Below, in pieces: positions 10,001-18,610 of a stretch of DNA of 64,000 bases (positions within the stretch are counted from its first letter, which is position 1; each line of letters begins with the position of its first letter). The notes beneath the pieces were generated by a model. That model was not told the DNA's origin. It was given only the letters and a program-made list of their open reading frames with translations, and searched no databases. This stretch comes from Brevundimonas sp. Root608 (lineage in GTDB: Bacteria; Pseudomonadota; Alphaproteobacteria; Caulobacterales; Caulobacteraceae). The stretch is from the NCBI RefSeq assembly GCF_001427825.1, contig NZ_LMGT01000001.1, positions 1-64,000 of the forward strand, in the 5' to 3' direction. The translations under genes and the position numbers were made by a program.

Positions 10001-10146
10001 CCTCTCCCTCCCCTTCATGGGGAGGATGTCGGCGCGCAGCGCCGACAGGGTGGGGTGCGTCAGGTCAGCGCAAGACCGTGCGGCGGCTCCCCACCCGGCT
10101 TCGCCTTCGGCTCAGCCACCCGCCCCACAAGGGGGAGAGAGAAGCG
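10001..10146. repeat. Palindromic intergenic repeat between usp and the NfuA-like gene
   Basis: This is a compact array of perfect hairpins: CCTCCCC-ttcat-GGGGAGG (10007-10025), then TGTCGGCGC-gca-GCGCCGACA (10027-10047), then GGTGGGG, with matching CCCCACC and CCCCAC...GGGGGAG segments toward 10146. It lies 9 bp after the usp stop and has the structure of a dispersed REP-like element rather than a simple terminator. Motifs differ from the 206-360 and 51932-52121 copies, so it may be a second family. Confidence 0.7.
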
Positions 10147-10187
10147 CGGGTCTTGAACCGGCCGTCTCCACGGCGCATCTGAGCGCC

Positions 10188-10742
10188 ATGTTCATCCAGA
10201 CCGAACCGACCCCCAATCCGAACGTCCTGAAATTCCTTCCCGGCCGGGACGTCGCGAATTCGCCGACCGACTTCGTCAACGCGGAAGAGGCGGCCGCATC
10301 GCCGCTGGCCGAGGCCCTGTTCGGGCTCGAGGGCGTGACCGGCGTCTTCTTCGGCTACGACTATGTCTCGGTGACGCGGGACGCCCAGGGGCCCGGGTGG
10401 ACGACGATGAAGGCCCCGATCCTGGCGGCCATCATGGACCATTTCGTCTCGGGCGCGCCGCTGCTGCGGGCCGTCGGCGGCGTGGAAGGCCCGTCCGGGG
10501 AGGACTCCGAGGTTGTGGCCGAGATCAAGCAGCTGCTCGACAGCCGGGTCCGTCCGGCGGTGGCCCAGGACGGGGGCGACATCCTGTTCGACGCCTTCGA
10601 CGAGGAGACCGGCGTCCTGACGCTGCGCATGCGCGGCGCCTGCGCCGGCTGTCCGTCGTCGTCGGCGACGCTGAAGACCGGGGTCGAGCAGATGATGAAA
10701 CACTACATCCCGGAAGTGACGCGCGTCGAACAGGTGATCTGA
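10188..10742 (+). CDS. Fe-S cluster scaffold, Nfu type with N-terminal Nfu_N domain
   Basis: A 184-residue protein with two domains. An Nfu_N domain begins at the MFIQTEPTPNPN start, and the NifU C-terminal domain contains the cluster-binding CAGC motif (RGACAGCPSSSATLK, about residues 151-154). It carries [4Fe-4S] clusters to client enzymes in the cytoplasm; the mitochondrial NFU1 and alphaproteobacterial proteins share this layout. The ATG at 10188 matches the family start exactly; an in-frame upstream extension runs into repeat sequence and is rejected. No isc/suf genes are adjacent. Clients within the window include MiaB and the succinate dehydrogenase complex, though linkage does not prove this. 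Confidence 0.93.
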   Translation: MFIQTEPTPNPNVLKFLPGRDVANSPTDFVNAEEAAASPLAEALFGLEGVTGVFFGYDYVSVTRDAQGPGWTTMKAPILAAIMDHFVSGAPLLRAVGGVEGPSGEDSEVVAEIKQLLDSRVRPAVAQDGGDILFDAFDEETGVLTLRMRGACAGCPSSSATLKTGVEQMMKHYIPEVTRVEQVI

Positions 10743-10846
10743 CCTATTGGGGCGCTGACGCTCGCGGCGCGGTCGCTCGCTGCCTGAGCGCGGCCTGAAA
10801 CGAATCCGTCCTCGCTTCCGCACCAAGACGGCGCCATCATTCCCCC

Positions 10847-11446
10847 ATGCCCCGGTTCAAAAGCGATGACGACGCCCGGCGTCTCGGCGACGCCCTGGCG
10901 GCGCTGCGCCGCGAGGCCGGCCTGAGCCAGGCCGAGGCGGGGCGCCGCGCCGGCATGACCAGCCAGGGCTGGGGCCTGTACGAGGCGGGCAAACGCCCGG
11001 GCCTGTTCCGGCCCGACGTCCAGCGCCGCCTGACGAACGCCCTCGGGGCCACGGTCGAGGCCCTGGCCCTGGTGCAGGACAGGCCCGCGCCTGAAAAACC
11101 GGACCGGCCTTCGGCCGAGCCCGGCGTGGCGAACAGGGGCCGGGCCTTCACCGCCGCGCCCTCGCCCCCGCTCCCGGTCCGCAGGGTGCAGCTGTCCAAT
11201 GACGATCTGGCTCCCTGGGCCGCCTCGGGCGTGGTGCTGGAGTATGAGCCGGGCCGGTGGCCGCGGCGGGACCAGGGTTGCGTCATCGAGATGGCGGACG
11301 GCGAGACGCGGGTCCGGCTGTATGACCGGGCCGACGCCGAGATCCTGATCGTGCGCGGCGGCCCCGGGGGGTTGGGGGCGGAGGAACGGATCGCGCGCGC
11401 GGACACCCGGGCGGTCTCCGCCGTCGTCGCGCGGCTGGAGCGGTGA
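10847..11446 (+). CDS. XRE-family HTH transcriptional regulator
   Basis: A 199-residue protein. The N-terminal third holds a Cro/C1-type helix-turn-helix (residues about 9-65; recognition region LSQAEAGRRAGMTSQGWGLYE). A Pro/Ala linker near residues 85-110 leads to a C-terminal domain of about 80 residues that I cannot assign. The linker-plus-domain layout recalls prophage repressors or S24-type regulators, but no Ser-Lys peptidase motif is visible. The next gene, also an XRE regulator, starts 70 bp downstream on the same strand. Target genes are unknown. Confidence 0.85.
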   Translation: MPRFKSDDDARRLGDALAALRREAGLSQAEAGRRAGMTSQGWGLYEAGKRPGLFRPDVQRRLTNALGATVEALALVQDRPAPEKPDRPSAEPGVANRGRAFTAAPSPPLPVRRVQLSNDDLAPWAASGVVLEYEPGRWPRRDQGCVIEMADGETRVRLYDRADAEILIVRGGPGGLGAEERIARADTRAVSAVVARLER

Positions 11447-11516
11447 ATGAAACTTTTTGGTTGCGCCAGTTTCGTTTCCATGAAACCTTTCCGTGCAGAA
11501 CGGGAGGCGAGCGGCC

Positions 11517-11906
11517 ATGGCGAGGATCGGCGGACGGAACGACGTGGACGCCTATGTCGGCGCGCGCATCAGCCTGCGCCGCTCGGCCCTGGGCCTGTCT
11601 CAGAGCGCCCTGGCCCAACAACTGGGGATCAGTTTCCAGCAGGTGCAGAAATACGAGACGGGTCAGAACCGCATCTCCGCCTCGCGCCTGCACCGCGCCG
11701 CCACGGTGCTGGGGACGTCGGTGGACGCCTTCTTTCCGCCGGTCGAGACCGCCCAGGGCGCGGCCGACGACGGCTGGGCGGCGCTGCGCTTCATCACGGC
11801 GACGGCGGACGGGCGAGCCGTGGCGACCGGCTTTCCGATGATCGGGGATCGCGACGTTCGCAAGGCCGTGGCGCGCATCGTCCAGGCGCTGGCGCGGGAG
11901 CCCTGA
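11517..11906 (+). CDS. Small XRE-family HTH regulator
   Basis: A 129-residue regulator with a Cro/C1-type HTH at about residues 13-68. Its core (ISFQQVQKYETGQNRISASRL) is nearly the same as that of the regulator at 18169-18585 (LTFQQIQKYEKGANRISASKL). Proteins of this type are common in several copies in Caulobacterales. The ATG at 11517 is preferred over the in-frame ATG at 11493 because GGGAGG lies about 10 nt before it. The C-terminal 60 residues lack a recognisable sensor domain. It ends 22 bp before tsaB on the same strand, so the two may be co-transcribed. Confidence 0.87.
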   Translation: MARIGGRNDVDAYVGARISLRRSALGLSQSALAQQLGISFQQVQKYETGQNRISASRLHRAATVLGTSVDAFFPPVETAQGAADDGWAALRFITATADGRAVATGFPMIGDRDVRKAVARIVQALAREP

Positions 11907-11928
11907 GCGCGTCCCCGGGGGCGCCGGC

Positions 11929-12597
11929 ATGAAGGTGCTGGTCGTCGATACGGCCCTGGGCCTGTGCACCGCGGGCGTGTTCGAGGTCGAGGGCGACGAT
12001 GTGCGCCCGCTCGGCCTGCGGTCCGAGCCGATGGCCAAGGGGCATTCCGAACGGCTGGCGGGGTTCGCGCGCGACGCCATGGCGCAGGCCGGGCTGGCGT
12101 TCGACGCCCTCGACCGCATCGGGGTGACCGTGGGGCCGGGCTCGTTCACGGGTCTGCGCGTCGGCCTCGCCTTCGCCCAAGGCCTGGGGGCGGCGCTGGG
12201 CCGGTCCGTGGTCGGGCTGTCGAGCCTGGAGGCCCTGGCGGCGTCCGCTCCGTCCGGACCGGCGGCGGCCCTGATCGACGCGCGGCGGGGCCAGGTCTAT
12301 ACGCGGTTCGGGGCCGACGGGCCGGCCGAGGCCCTTTCGCTGGAGGCGGCGTCGGAGCGGATCGGCCGTCTGGCGCCCGGCGCCCGGCTGATCGGATCGG
12401 GCGCAGTCCTGTTCGCGGAGGCCTTCCCCACGCTGATCCAGACCCCGCTGGCGGGACCGGCGCCCGACGCCCTCGCCCGGCTGGCGGCGGCGGCGGATCC
12501 GGCGACGTCGCCGCCCCGGCCGCTGTATCTGCGCGCGCCCGACGCGACGCCGCCCAGCCGCCTGCCGGGTCAGGCCCGCCCCGCGCGGCCGTCGTGA
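11929..12597 (+). CDS. tsaB: tRNA t6A biosynthesis protein TsaB
   Basis: A 222-residue ASKHA-fold protein. TsaB scaffolds TsaD in the complex that adds threonylcarbamoyl to A37 of ANN-decoding tRNAs in the cytoplasm. The family signatures are the N-terminal LVVDTALG strand, the histidine in KGHSERL, and the GPGSFTGLRVGLAFAQGL block near residue 68. Its stop overlaps the GTG start of rimI (GTGA at 12594-12597), implying translational coupling. The tsaB-rimI pairing is a widespread arrangement and supports both calls. Confidence 0.95.
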   Translation: MKVLVVDTALGLCTAGVFEVEGDDVRPLGLRSEPMAKGHSERLAGFARDAMAQAGLAFDALDRIGVTVGPGSFTGLRVGLAFAQGLGAALGRSVVGLSSLEALAASAPSGPAAALIDARRGQVYTRFGADGPAEALSLEAASERIGRLAPGARLIGSGAVLFAEAFPTLIQTPLAGPAPDALARLAAAADPATSPPRPLYLRAPDATPPSRLPGQARPARPS

Positions 12598-13019
12598 GCG
12601 AGGTCGCCGCCCGCCTGGCCGCGCTGCACGCCGGGGCCTTCGACGCGCCCTGGGACGCGGCGGCCTTCGACAGCCTGCTGGGCCAGGCCGGGGTGCATCT
12701 GGCCGAGACGCCGGACGGTTTCATCCTGATGCGGACGGTCGCCGACGAGGCCGAGATCCTGACCCTGGCCGTTCGGCCCTCCGCCCGGCGGCGCGGCGTC
12801 GGCGCCGGGCTGGTCGGCCGGGGCGCGGCCGAGGCGGCGGCGCGCGGGGCGAGGCGGTTGTTCCTCGAAGTGGCCGAGGACAATGACGCGGCGCGCGCCC
12901 TCTACGCCCGCGCGGGCTTCGTCGAGGCCGGGCGGCGGCCGCGTTACTATGCCCGCGCCGACGGTTCGCGGGCGGACGCCCTGCTGCTGTCGTTCGACCT
13001 TGCCGCACGGCTTCCCTAA
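12594..13019 (+). CDS. rimI: Ribosomal protein S18 alanine N-acetyltransferase-like GNAT
   Basis: A 141-residue GNAT acetyltransferase. The acetyl-CoA pyrophosphate loop is seen as RPSARRRGVGAGLV (R-R-x-G-x-G/A type), followed by the LEV-ED-NDAARALYARAGF block typical of RimI. RimI acetylates the N-terminal Ala of S18, but members can also acetylate other proteins. The GTG start at 12594 overlaps the tsaB stop by 4 nt; no better ATG exists within the domain. In-frame upstream codons lie inside tsaB and are shadow. Confidence 0.9.
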   Translation: MSEVAARLAALHAGAFDAPWDAAAFDSLLGQAGVHLAETPDGFILMRTVADEAEILTLAVRPSARRRGVGAGLVGRGAAEAAARGARRLFLEVAEDNDAARALYARAGFVEAGRRPRYYARADGSRADALLLSFDLAARLP

Positions 13020-13047
13020 GTCGGGCCGCCCGCCTATCCTCCCGCGC

Positions 13048-13527
13048 ATGGACCGGATCGAAAAACTCTGCGCCGAACGCGGCATGCGAATGACCGAACA
13101 GCGCCGCGTCATCGCGCGGGTGCTGTCGAGCGCCGAGGACCACCCGGACGTCGAGGAGCTTTACCGCCGCGCCTCGGCCATCGACCCCCATATCTCGATC
13201 GCCACCGTCTACCGCACCGTGCGCCTGTTCGAGGAGGCCGGGGTGGTCGAGAAGCACGACTTCGGCGATGGCCGCAGCCGCTATGAAGAGGCGGGCGACG
13301 ATCACCACGACCATCTGATCGACACCCGCTCGGGCGAGGTGATCGAATTCTTCGACGCCGAGATCGAGCGGCTGAAGAGCGAGATCGCCGAACGGCTGGG
13401 CTATGAGCTGATCGGCCACAAGCTGGAGCTTTACGGCAAGCCGATCGAGGGGGCCGAGGCGGGCAAGCGCGAGGGCCTGATCTTCAAGCGCCACGCCGCG
13501 CGCGTCGATCCGGCGGACGTGGGCTGA
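13048..13527 (+). CDS. fur: Ferric uptake regulator, Fur family
   Basis: A 159-residue repressor. The winged-helix DNA-binding domain ([12 protein letters not shown], then [20 protein letters not shown]) is followed by a dimerisation domain carrying the metal-binding run DDHHDHLID (about residues 85-93). No C-terminal CxxC zinc pair is present, as in several alphaproteobacterial Fur proteins. It probably senses Fe(II) and controls iron uptake, although Mur- or PerR-like specificity cannot be excluded without comparison. The ATG at 13048 fits the family start. It sits 28 bp after rimI and 32 bp before miaB, so it may be part of the same transcript. Confidence 0.92.
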   Translation: MDRIEKLCAERGMRMTEQRRVIARVLSSAEDHPDVEELYRRASAIDPHISIATVYRTVRLFEEAGVVEKHDFGDGRSRYEEAGDDHHDHLIDTRSGEVIEFFDAEIERLKSEIAERLGYELIGHKLELYGKPIEGAEAGKREGLIFKRHAARVDPADVG

Positions 13528-13559
13528 CGACGGACCCCGCCGGCGCTAAAACCGGTTCC

Positions 13560-14960
13560 ATGACCGAGACCCTCGTCCCGCCGGCGGCGTCGGACGGACA
13601 GGCCACGCCCAGACGCCTGTTCATCAAGACCTACGGCTGCCAGATGAACGTCTATGATTCCGAGCGCATGGCCGATGTGCTGCGGCCGCTGGGCTATGCG
13701 ACGACCGACACGGCCGGGGACGCGGACTTCGTCATCCTCAACACCTGCCATATCCGCGAGAAGGCGGCCGAGAAGGTCTATTCCGAGCTCGGCAAGCTGC
13801 GGGAGATGCGGGACATCCGCCTGGCGGCGGGCCAGCCGCGCATGACCATCGCCGTGGCCGGCTGCGTCGCCCAGGCCGAGGGCGAGGAGATCATGCGCCG
13901 CCAGCCGGCGGTGGACATCGTGGTCGGGCCTCAGGCCTATCACCAGCTGCCCGAGCTGCTGACCCGCACGGCGCGGGCGCGGGGCGAGCGGATCGGGGCC
14001 GACTTCGCCCCGGTCGACAAGTTCGACGCCCTGCCGCGGGCCCGAGGCGTCAGCGGGCCGACCGCCTTCCTGACGGTGCAGGAGGGGTGCGACAAATTCT
14101 GCACCTTCTGCGTCGTGCCCTATACCCGCGGCGCCGAATGGTCGCGGCCGGTCGCGGCGGTGCTGGCCGAGGCGCGCGAGCTGGCGGCCCGGGGGGTGCG
14201 CGAGGTCACCCTGCTGGGCCAGAACGTTAACGCCTATGACGGGGAGGGGCCGGACGGAAAGTCCTCGACCCTGGCGCGGCTGGCGTACGCCCTGGCCGAC
14301 ATCCCGGGCCTCGACCGTATCCGCTATACGACCAGCCACCCCAACGACATGTCCGATGAGCTGATCGCCGCCCATGGCGCGCTCGACGCCCTGATGCCCT
14401 GGCTGCACCTGCCGGTGCAGTCGGGGTCGGACCGCATCCTGCGGCTGATGAACCGCAAGCACGGGCGGGCGAAATACCTCGCGCTGGTCGACCGCATCCG
14501 CGAGGCGCGGCCCGACATGGCGATGTCGGGGGATTTCATCGTCGGCTTCCCGGGCGAGACCGAGACGGATTTCGAGGAGACGATGGATCTGGTCCGGCGC
14601 GTCGGCTACGCCTCGGCCTTCGCCTTCATGTATTCGCCGCGGCCGGGGACGCCCGCGGCGACCATGGCGGGACAGGTTCCGGACGGGATTGCGCGCGAGC
14701 GGCTGCACGCCCTGCAGGCCCTGCTGGCCGAACAGCAGCTGGCCTTCAACAGGGACAAGGCGGGCCGCACGATCGACGTCCTGCTCGAGAAGAAGGGCCG
14801 GCACGGGGCCCAGGCCGTGGGCCGCTCGCCCTGGCTGCAATCGGTTCACGTCGACGACGCGGATCATCTGATCGGCCGGATCGTTCCGGTCACGATCGAA
14901 TACGGCCAGCAGAATTCCCTGAAGGGCCGGCTGATGGAAAAGGCAGTGGATGGCGCGTGA
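13560..14960 (+). CDS. miaB: tRNA-2-methylthio-N6-dimethylallyladenosine synthase
   Basis: A 466-residue radical SAM methylthiotransferase that converts i6A37 to ms2i6A37 in tRNA. The N-terminal MTTase domain shows the YGCQMN motif (Cys27) and further cluster cysteines. The radical SAM triad is C177-x3-C181-x2-C184 ([10 protein letters not shown]), and a TRAM domain closes the protein. The length matches the family. Its last 11 nt overlap the start of the PhoH-like gene. The run miaB-ybeZ-ybeY-lnt is a conserved neighbourhood in proteobacteria. Confidence 0.97.
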   Translation: MTETLVPPAASDGQATPRRLFIKTYGCQMNVYDSERMADVLRPLGYATTDTAGDADFVILNTCHIREKAAEKVYSELGKLREMRDIRLAAGQPRMTIAVAGCVAQAEGEEIMRRQPAVDIVVGPQAYHQLPELLTRTARARGERIGADFAPVDKFDALPRARGVSGPTAFLTVQEGCDKFCTFCVVPYTRGAEWSRPVAAVLAEARELAARGVREVTLLGQNVNAYDGEGPDGKSSTLARLAYALADIPGLDRIRYTTSHPNDMSDELIAAHGALDALMPWLHLPVQSGSDRILRLMNRKHGRAKYLALVDRIREARPDMAMSGDFIVGFPGETETDFEETMDLVRRVGYASAFAFMYSPRPGTPAATMAGQVPDGIARERLHALQALLAEQQLAFNRDKAGRTIDVLLEKKGRHGAQAVGRSPWLQSVHVDDADHLIGRIVPVTIEYGQQNSLKGRLMEKAVDGA

Positions 14961-15945
14961 GAGTGAGTTCCTGGCGCTGGGCGACGAGGCCCTGCACGCC
15001 GTGATCGGTCCGGGCAGCCGGCACCTGGCCCTGATCGAGGACCGCTTCAAGGTTCTGGTGGAAACGCCCGGCGGCGGGGTGTCGATCAACGGTTCAGCCC
15101 GCGACCGGTCGCAGGCCAAGCGGGTCATCGAGACCCTGGCCAGCCGCGCCGAGACGGGCGCCGAGATCACCGAGGCCGATGTGCGCACGGCGCTGGGCGC
15201 CGCGGCGACCCAGCCGCGGGCGGGGCAGGGGAGCGTGGCCCCCGACGCCGTGGCCCTGCCGGTCGGACGGCGCGGGGCGATCGCGCCCAAGACGGCGGCC
15301 CAGGCCAACTATCTGTCCCTGCTGAGCCGCTGCGAGCTGACCTTCGGGGTCGGTCCGGCGGGCACCGGCAAGACCTTCCTGGCGGCGGCCTACGGCGCCT
15401 CCCTGCTGCGGCGGGGGCAGGTGGACCGGCTGGTCATCACCCGGCCGGCGGTCGAGGCCGGCGAGAAGCTGGGCTTCCTGCCGGGGGACCTGAACGAGAA
15501 GGTCGATCCCTATCTGGCTCCGATCTGGGAGGCGCTGAACGACATCCTCGGTCCCGACGACGTGCGCCGCCGGCGCGACAAGGGCGAGATCGAGGCCGCC
15601 CCGATCGCCTTCATGCGAGGCCGCACCCTGGCCCACGCCTACATCATCGTCGACGAGGCGCAGAACACCTCGCGGCTGCAGATGAAGATGGTCCTGACCC
15701 GGCTGGGCGAGGGCGCGCGCATGGTGGTGACGGGCGACCCGTCGCAGGTCGACCTGCTGAACCCGCGCGACTCGGGCCTGAAGCACGCCCTGCGCATCCT
15801 CGAGGACGTGAAGGGCGTCGGGGTGCAGCGGTTCGAGGCCCAGGACGTGGTGCGCCACGCCATGGTCGAGCGGATCGTGCGCGCCTACGACGCCGACGCC
15901 GCCAGCCGCCGCCCCGCCGCCGATCTCGAGGACCCCGACTCGTGA
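14950..15945 (+). CDS. ybeZ: PhoH-like ATPase YbeZ
   Basis: A 331-residue P-loop protein. A short N-terminal KH-like region precedes the PhoH domain, with Walker A GPAGTGKT at residues 135-142 and Walker B seen as YIIVDEAQN. YbeZ works with YbeY in RNA processing and ribosome maturation; the ATPase is thought to be helicase-like. The ATG overlaps the end of miaB by 11 nt, and its TGA overlaps the GTG of ybeY by 4 nt, so the three genes are translationally coupled. Confidence 0.95.
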   Translation: MARESEFLALGDEALHAVIGPGSRHLALIEDRFKVLVETPGGGVSINGSARDRSQAKRVIETLASRAETGAEITEADVRTALGAAATQPRAGQGSVAPDAVALPVGRRGAIAPKTAAQANYLSLLSRCELTFGVGPAGTGKTFLAAAYGASLLRRGQVDRLVITRPAVEAGEKLGFLPGDLNEKVDPYLAPIWEALNDILGPDDVRRRRDKGEIEAAPIAFMRGRTLAHAYIIVDEAQNTSRLQMKMVLTRLGEGARMVVTGDPSQVDLLNPRDSGLKHALRILEDVKGVGVQRFEAQDVVRHAMVERIVRAYDADAASRRPAADLEDPDS

Positions 15946-16403
15946 TCGAGGTCGAGATCGAGGACGACGCCTGGACCGCCGCCCTGCCGGACGCCGGGGC
16001 CCTGGCCGAACGGGCGGCGACGGCGGCGCTGGGCCGTGTCGAGGGCGACGTCGTCGTGCTGCTGACCGACGACGCGGCCGTGCGCGATCTGAACGCCCGC
16101 TTCCGCGACAAGGACCGGCCCACGAACGTGCTGTCGTTTCCGGCGGCCGAAAGCGCGGCGCCACATCTGGGCGACCTGGTGCTGGCCTTCGGCGTCTGCG
16201 CGGCCGAGGCCGAGGCGCAGGGGAAGACCCTTGCCGATCATCTCAGCCATCTCACGGTCCACGGCGTGCTGCATCTGCTGGGCCGCGACCACGAGGCCGA
16301 GGCCGAGGCGGAGACGATGGAGGACGAGGAGCGATCCATTCTTGCCAGCCTGGGCGTCGCCGACCCATACAGGCGCGATGACTCACCCAGCGGCGACGCC
16401 TGA
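15942..16403 (+). CDS. ybeY: Endoribonuclease YbeY
   Basis: A 153-residue zinc-dependent RNase needed for 16S rRNA 3'-end maturation and 70S quality control. The metal-binding motif HGVLHLLGRDH (H-x3-H-x5-H) is at about residues 107-117, and the RDKDRPTNVLSFP block precedes it. It starts with GTG at 15942 in a GTGA overlap with ybeZ. Its C-terminal 26 nt overlap lnt. YbeY and YbeZ act together, matching the gene order. Confidence 0.96.
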   Translation: MIEVEIEDDAWTAALPDAGALAERAATAALGRVEGDVVVLLTDDAAVRDLNARFRDKDRPTNVLSFPAAESAAPHLGDLVLAFGVCAAEAEAQGKTLADHLSHLTVHGVLHLLGRDHEAEAEAETMEDEERSILASLGVADPYRRDDSPSGDA

Positions 16404-18000
16404 AAACGACGGCCCCAAGGATGGACCGCGCGCGCGGCTGATCCTGCGCTTCGGCCGCATCGGCCTGGCGCTGGCGGCCGGGGCGGCGGCGGCGCTGGCG
16501 CATCCGCCGTTCGGCGTCCTGCCGGGCCTGCTCGGCTATGCCCTGCTGATGTTCCTGTCCGAGCGGTCGGCGGGCGCGCGCGGCGCCTTCTGGATGGGCT
16601 GGCTGGCCGGCTTCGCCTATTTCTTCATCAGCTGCTGGTGGGTGGCCGAGGCCTTCATGGTCAATCCGGCCCAGGCGTGGATGGCGCCGTTCGCGGCCAG
16701 TCTGCTGCCGATCGGCCTGGGCCTGTTCTGGGGAACGGCGACGGCGCTGTACCGGCGGTTCATGCCCGGCGGGGTCCGGCGGGTGCTGGTCTTCGCCGCC
16801 CTGTTCTGCCTGCTGGAATGGTTGCGGGGCCATGTGCTGACCGGCTTTCCGTGGAACCCGGCCGGAGCCAGCTGGAAGGCCGGGTCGGCGGCGTCGCAGT
16901 TCGCGGCGATCGCCGGCGTCTACGGCCTGGGCTTCGTCACCGTGGCGGGCGCCGCGGCCTTCGCCCCCCTGCTGGGCGCCGGGCCGCGCAAGGCGCGCAT
17001 CGGTTCGGCGGTCCTGGGCCTTCTGGCGCTCGCCGCCCTCATGGTCGGGGGGGCCGTGCGGCTGTCGCAGGCGCAGCTGGAGCTGACGGAGACCGTGATC
17101 CGCATCGTCCAGGCGGACGTGCCGCAGGAATCCAAATGGACGCCGGAGGCCTATCAGGGGATCGTCGATCGCTACGTCAATCTGACGGGCCATGCCGGCG
17201 CGCTGACGCCCGACCTGATCGTCTGGCCCGAGGGCGCCCTGCCGGCGTCGGCCAATCAGGTGTTCGCGCCGGGCTCGGCGGACGCCGAGGCGATCGCGCG
17301 TGCGGTGCAGCCGGGGCAGAGCCTGATCATGGGTCTGGGCCGGGGCGTGCCCGATCCGGCGGCGCCCGAGGGCGGCCGCTATTACAACAGCCTGTTCGTG
17401 CTGACCGACGAGGGCGCCGACGGCCTGCGGATCACCGCCACCTATGACAAATACCGGCTGGTGCCATTCGGCGAATATCTGCCGGCGGGGGGGCTCATGG
17501 GGGCGCTGGGCGTGCGCAGCCTGACCCATATGCCGACCGACTTCAGCGCCGGGCCCGTGCCCGCGCCGATCGACATACCGGGCGCGCCGCGGGCCCAGCC
17601 GTTGATCTGCTACGAGAGCCTCTACCCCGGCTTCACCCCGGGCGGCGCGGGTCGGCCGGGCTGGATCGTCAACATCTCGAACGACGCCTGGTTCGGGCGC
17701 ACCTCGGGGCCGCTGCAGCATCTGAACCTGGCCAGCTACCGCGCCATCGAGACGGGGCTGCCGGTGGTCCGGTCCACCCCGACCGGGGTTTCGGCCATGA
17801 TCGACCCCTGGGGCCGGGTCGTCGGCGACCAGCGGCTGGAACCCGGCGAGAGCGGGGTCATCGATGCGCGCCTGCCGCGGCCGACGGGGATTACGCCCTA
17901 TGGGCGGTTCGGCGACCTGCCCTTCCTGCTGGCGGTGCTGGCGGGCCTGGCCCTGGCGGCCCCGTGGCGCGGGTTGCGCCGGCGCGGCCGGCCGGGCTGA
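16378..18000 (+). CDS. lnt: Apolipoprotein N-acyltransferase
   Basis: A 540-residue inner-membrane enzyme that adds the third acyl chain to the N-terminal cysteine of lipoproteins. Several membrane segments fill residues 20-230. The periplasmic nitrilase domain carries the Glu-Lys-Cys triad E285 (VWPEGALP), K358 (YDKYRLVPFGEYLP) and C411 (ICYESLYP). A last membrane segment and an Arg-rich tail end the protein. The ATG at 16378 lies inside the end of ybeY; the longer in-frame ORF upstream is the shadow of ybeY. Several lipoprotein genes in this window would need it. A terminator follows at 18012-18034. Confidence 0.97.
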   Translation: MTHPAATPENDGPKDGPRARLILRFGRIGLALAAGAAAALAHPPFGVLPGLLGYALLMFLSERSAGARGAFWMGWLAGFAYFFISCWWVAEAFMVNPAQAWMAPFAASLLPIGLGLFWGTATALYRRFMPGGVRRVLVFAALFCLLEWLRGHVLTGFPWNPAGASWKAGSAASQFAAIAGVYGLGFVTVAGAAAFAPLLGAGPRKARIGSAVLGLLALAALMVGGAVRLSQAQLELTETVIRIVQADVPQESKWTPEAYQGIVDRYVNLTGHAGALTPDLIVWPEGALPASANQVFAPGSADAEAIARAVQPGQSLIMGLGRGVPDPAAPEGGRYYNSLFVLTDEGADGLRITATYDKYRLVPFGEYLPAGGLMGALGVRSLTHMPTDFSAGPVPAPIDIPGAPRAQPLICYESLYPGFTPGGAGRPGWIVNISNDAWFGRTSGPLQHLNLASYRAIETGLPVVRSTPTGVSAMIDPWGRVVGDQRLEPGESGVIDARLPRPTGITPYGRFGDLPFLLAVLAGLALAAPWRGLRRRGRPG

Positions 18001-18011
18001 CGCCACGTCAG

Positions 18012-18034
18012 CTCGCCCGCCAGGCGAGTTTTCT
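18012..18034 (+). terminator. Intrinsic terminator after lnt
   Basis: The stem CTCGCC (18012-18017) pairs with GGCGAG (18023-18028) over a five-base loop, followed by TTTTCT. It is short but well placed, 12 bp after the lnt stop, and closes the tsaB-to-lnt run. Confidence 0.75.
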
Positions 18035-18168
18035 CGCGTCGCGGGAGGGCTGGAAGCCGTTACGCAACCGTGGCTGGGCGCGGCGCCGGGGTTTTTGCAT
18101 TTTTTGATGACAGCGGGCAAAGCCGAGCGCATTCAGGCGGGACGGCTCCAACCGAAGGACGAGTAACA

Positions 18169-18585
18169 ATGGCGAGAGGCAAGGGCGAGGATGGTCCTCA
18201 TCCCGTGGACCGGCATGTCGGTCGCCGCGTGTGCGAGAAGCGGCTGGCGCTCGGCTACAACCAGAGTGACCTCGGTCGGGCCCTGGGCCTGACCTTCCAG
18301 CAGATCCAGAAGTACGAGAAGGGCGCCAATCGCATTTCCGCTTCCAAGCTCTGGGACATCGCGCGATTCTTCAAGGTCGACATCGGCTATTTCTTCGAAG
18401 GCCTGACCGGCGCCCAGATCGCGGGCATGGCCGAGGGCGGAGCGGGTTACGAGCACGACTTCCCGGCCACGCGCTACACCATCGAGATCAGCCGCCTGGC
18501 GCCCCAGCTGTCCAGCCGGCAGCAGAAGCTGGCGCTGGAACTGATCCGCGACATGGCCGACCGCAAGGAACCGGACGAGGCCTGA
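18169..18585 (+). CDS. XRE-family HTH regulator
   Basis: A 138-residue regulator with a Cro/C1-type HTH at about residues 17-72 and a helical C-terminus (APQLSSRQQKLALELIRDMAD). It is a paralogue of the gene at 11517-11906, sharing the FQQ-QKYE-G-NRISAS core. AAGGA lies about 9 nt before the ATG at 18169. Proteins of this type occur in most Caulobacterales and Rhizobiales and often control cell-cycle or envelope genes, but targets here cannot be inferred. It is convergent with the lipoprotein gene at 18611; a 6-bp GC hairpin (18592-18608) lies between them. Confidence 0.88.
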   Translation: MARGKGEDGPHPVDRHVGRRVCEKRLALGYNQSDLGRALGLTFQQIQKYEKGANRISASKLWDIARFFKVDIGYFFEGLTGAQIAGMAEGGAGYEHDFPATRYTIEISRLAPQLSSRQQKLALELIRDMADRKEPDEA

Positions 18586-18610
18586 CCCGTCCGACGGCCC
18601 CGCCGTCGCC

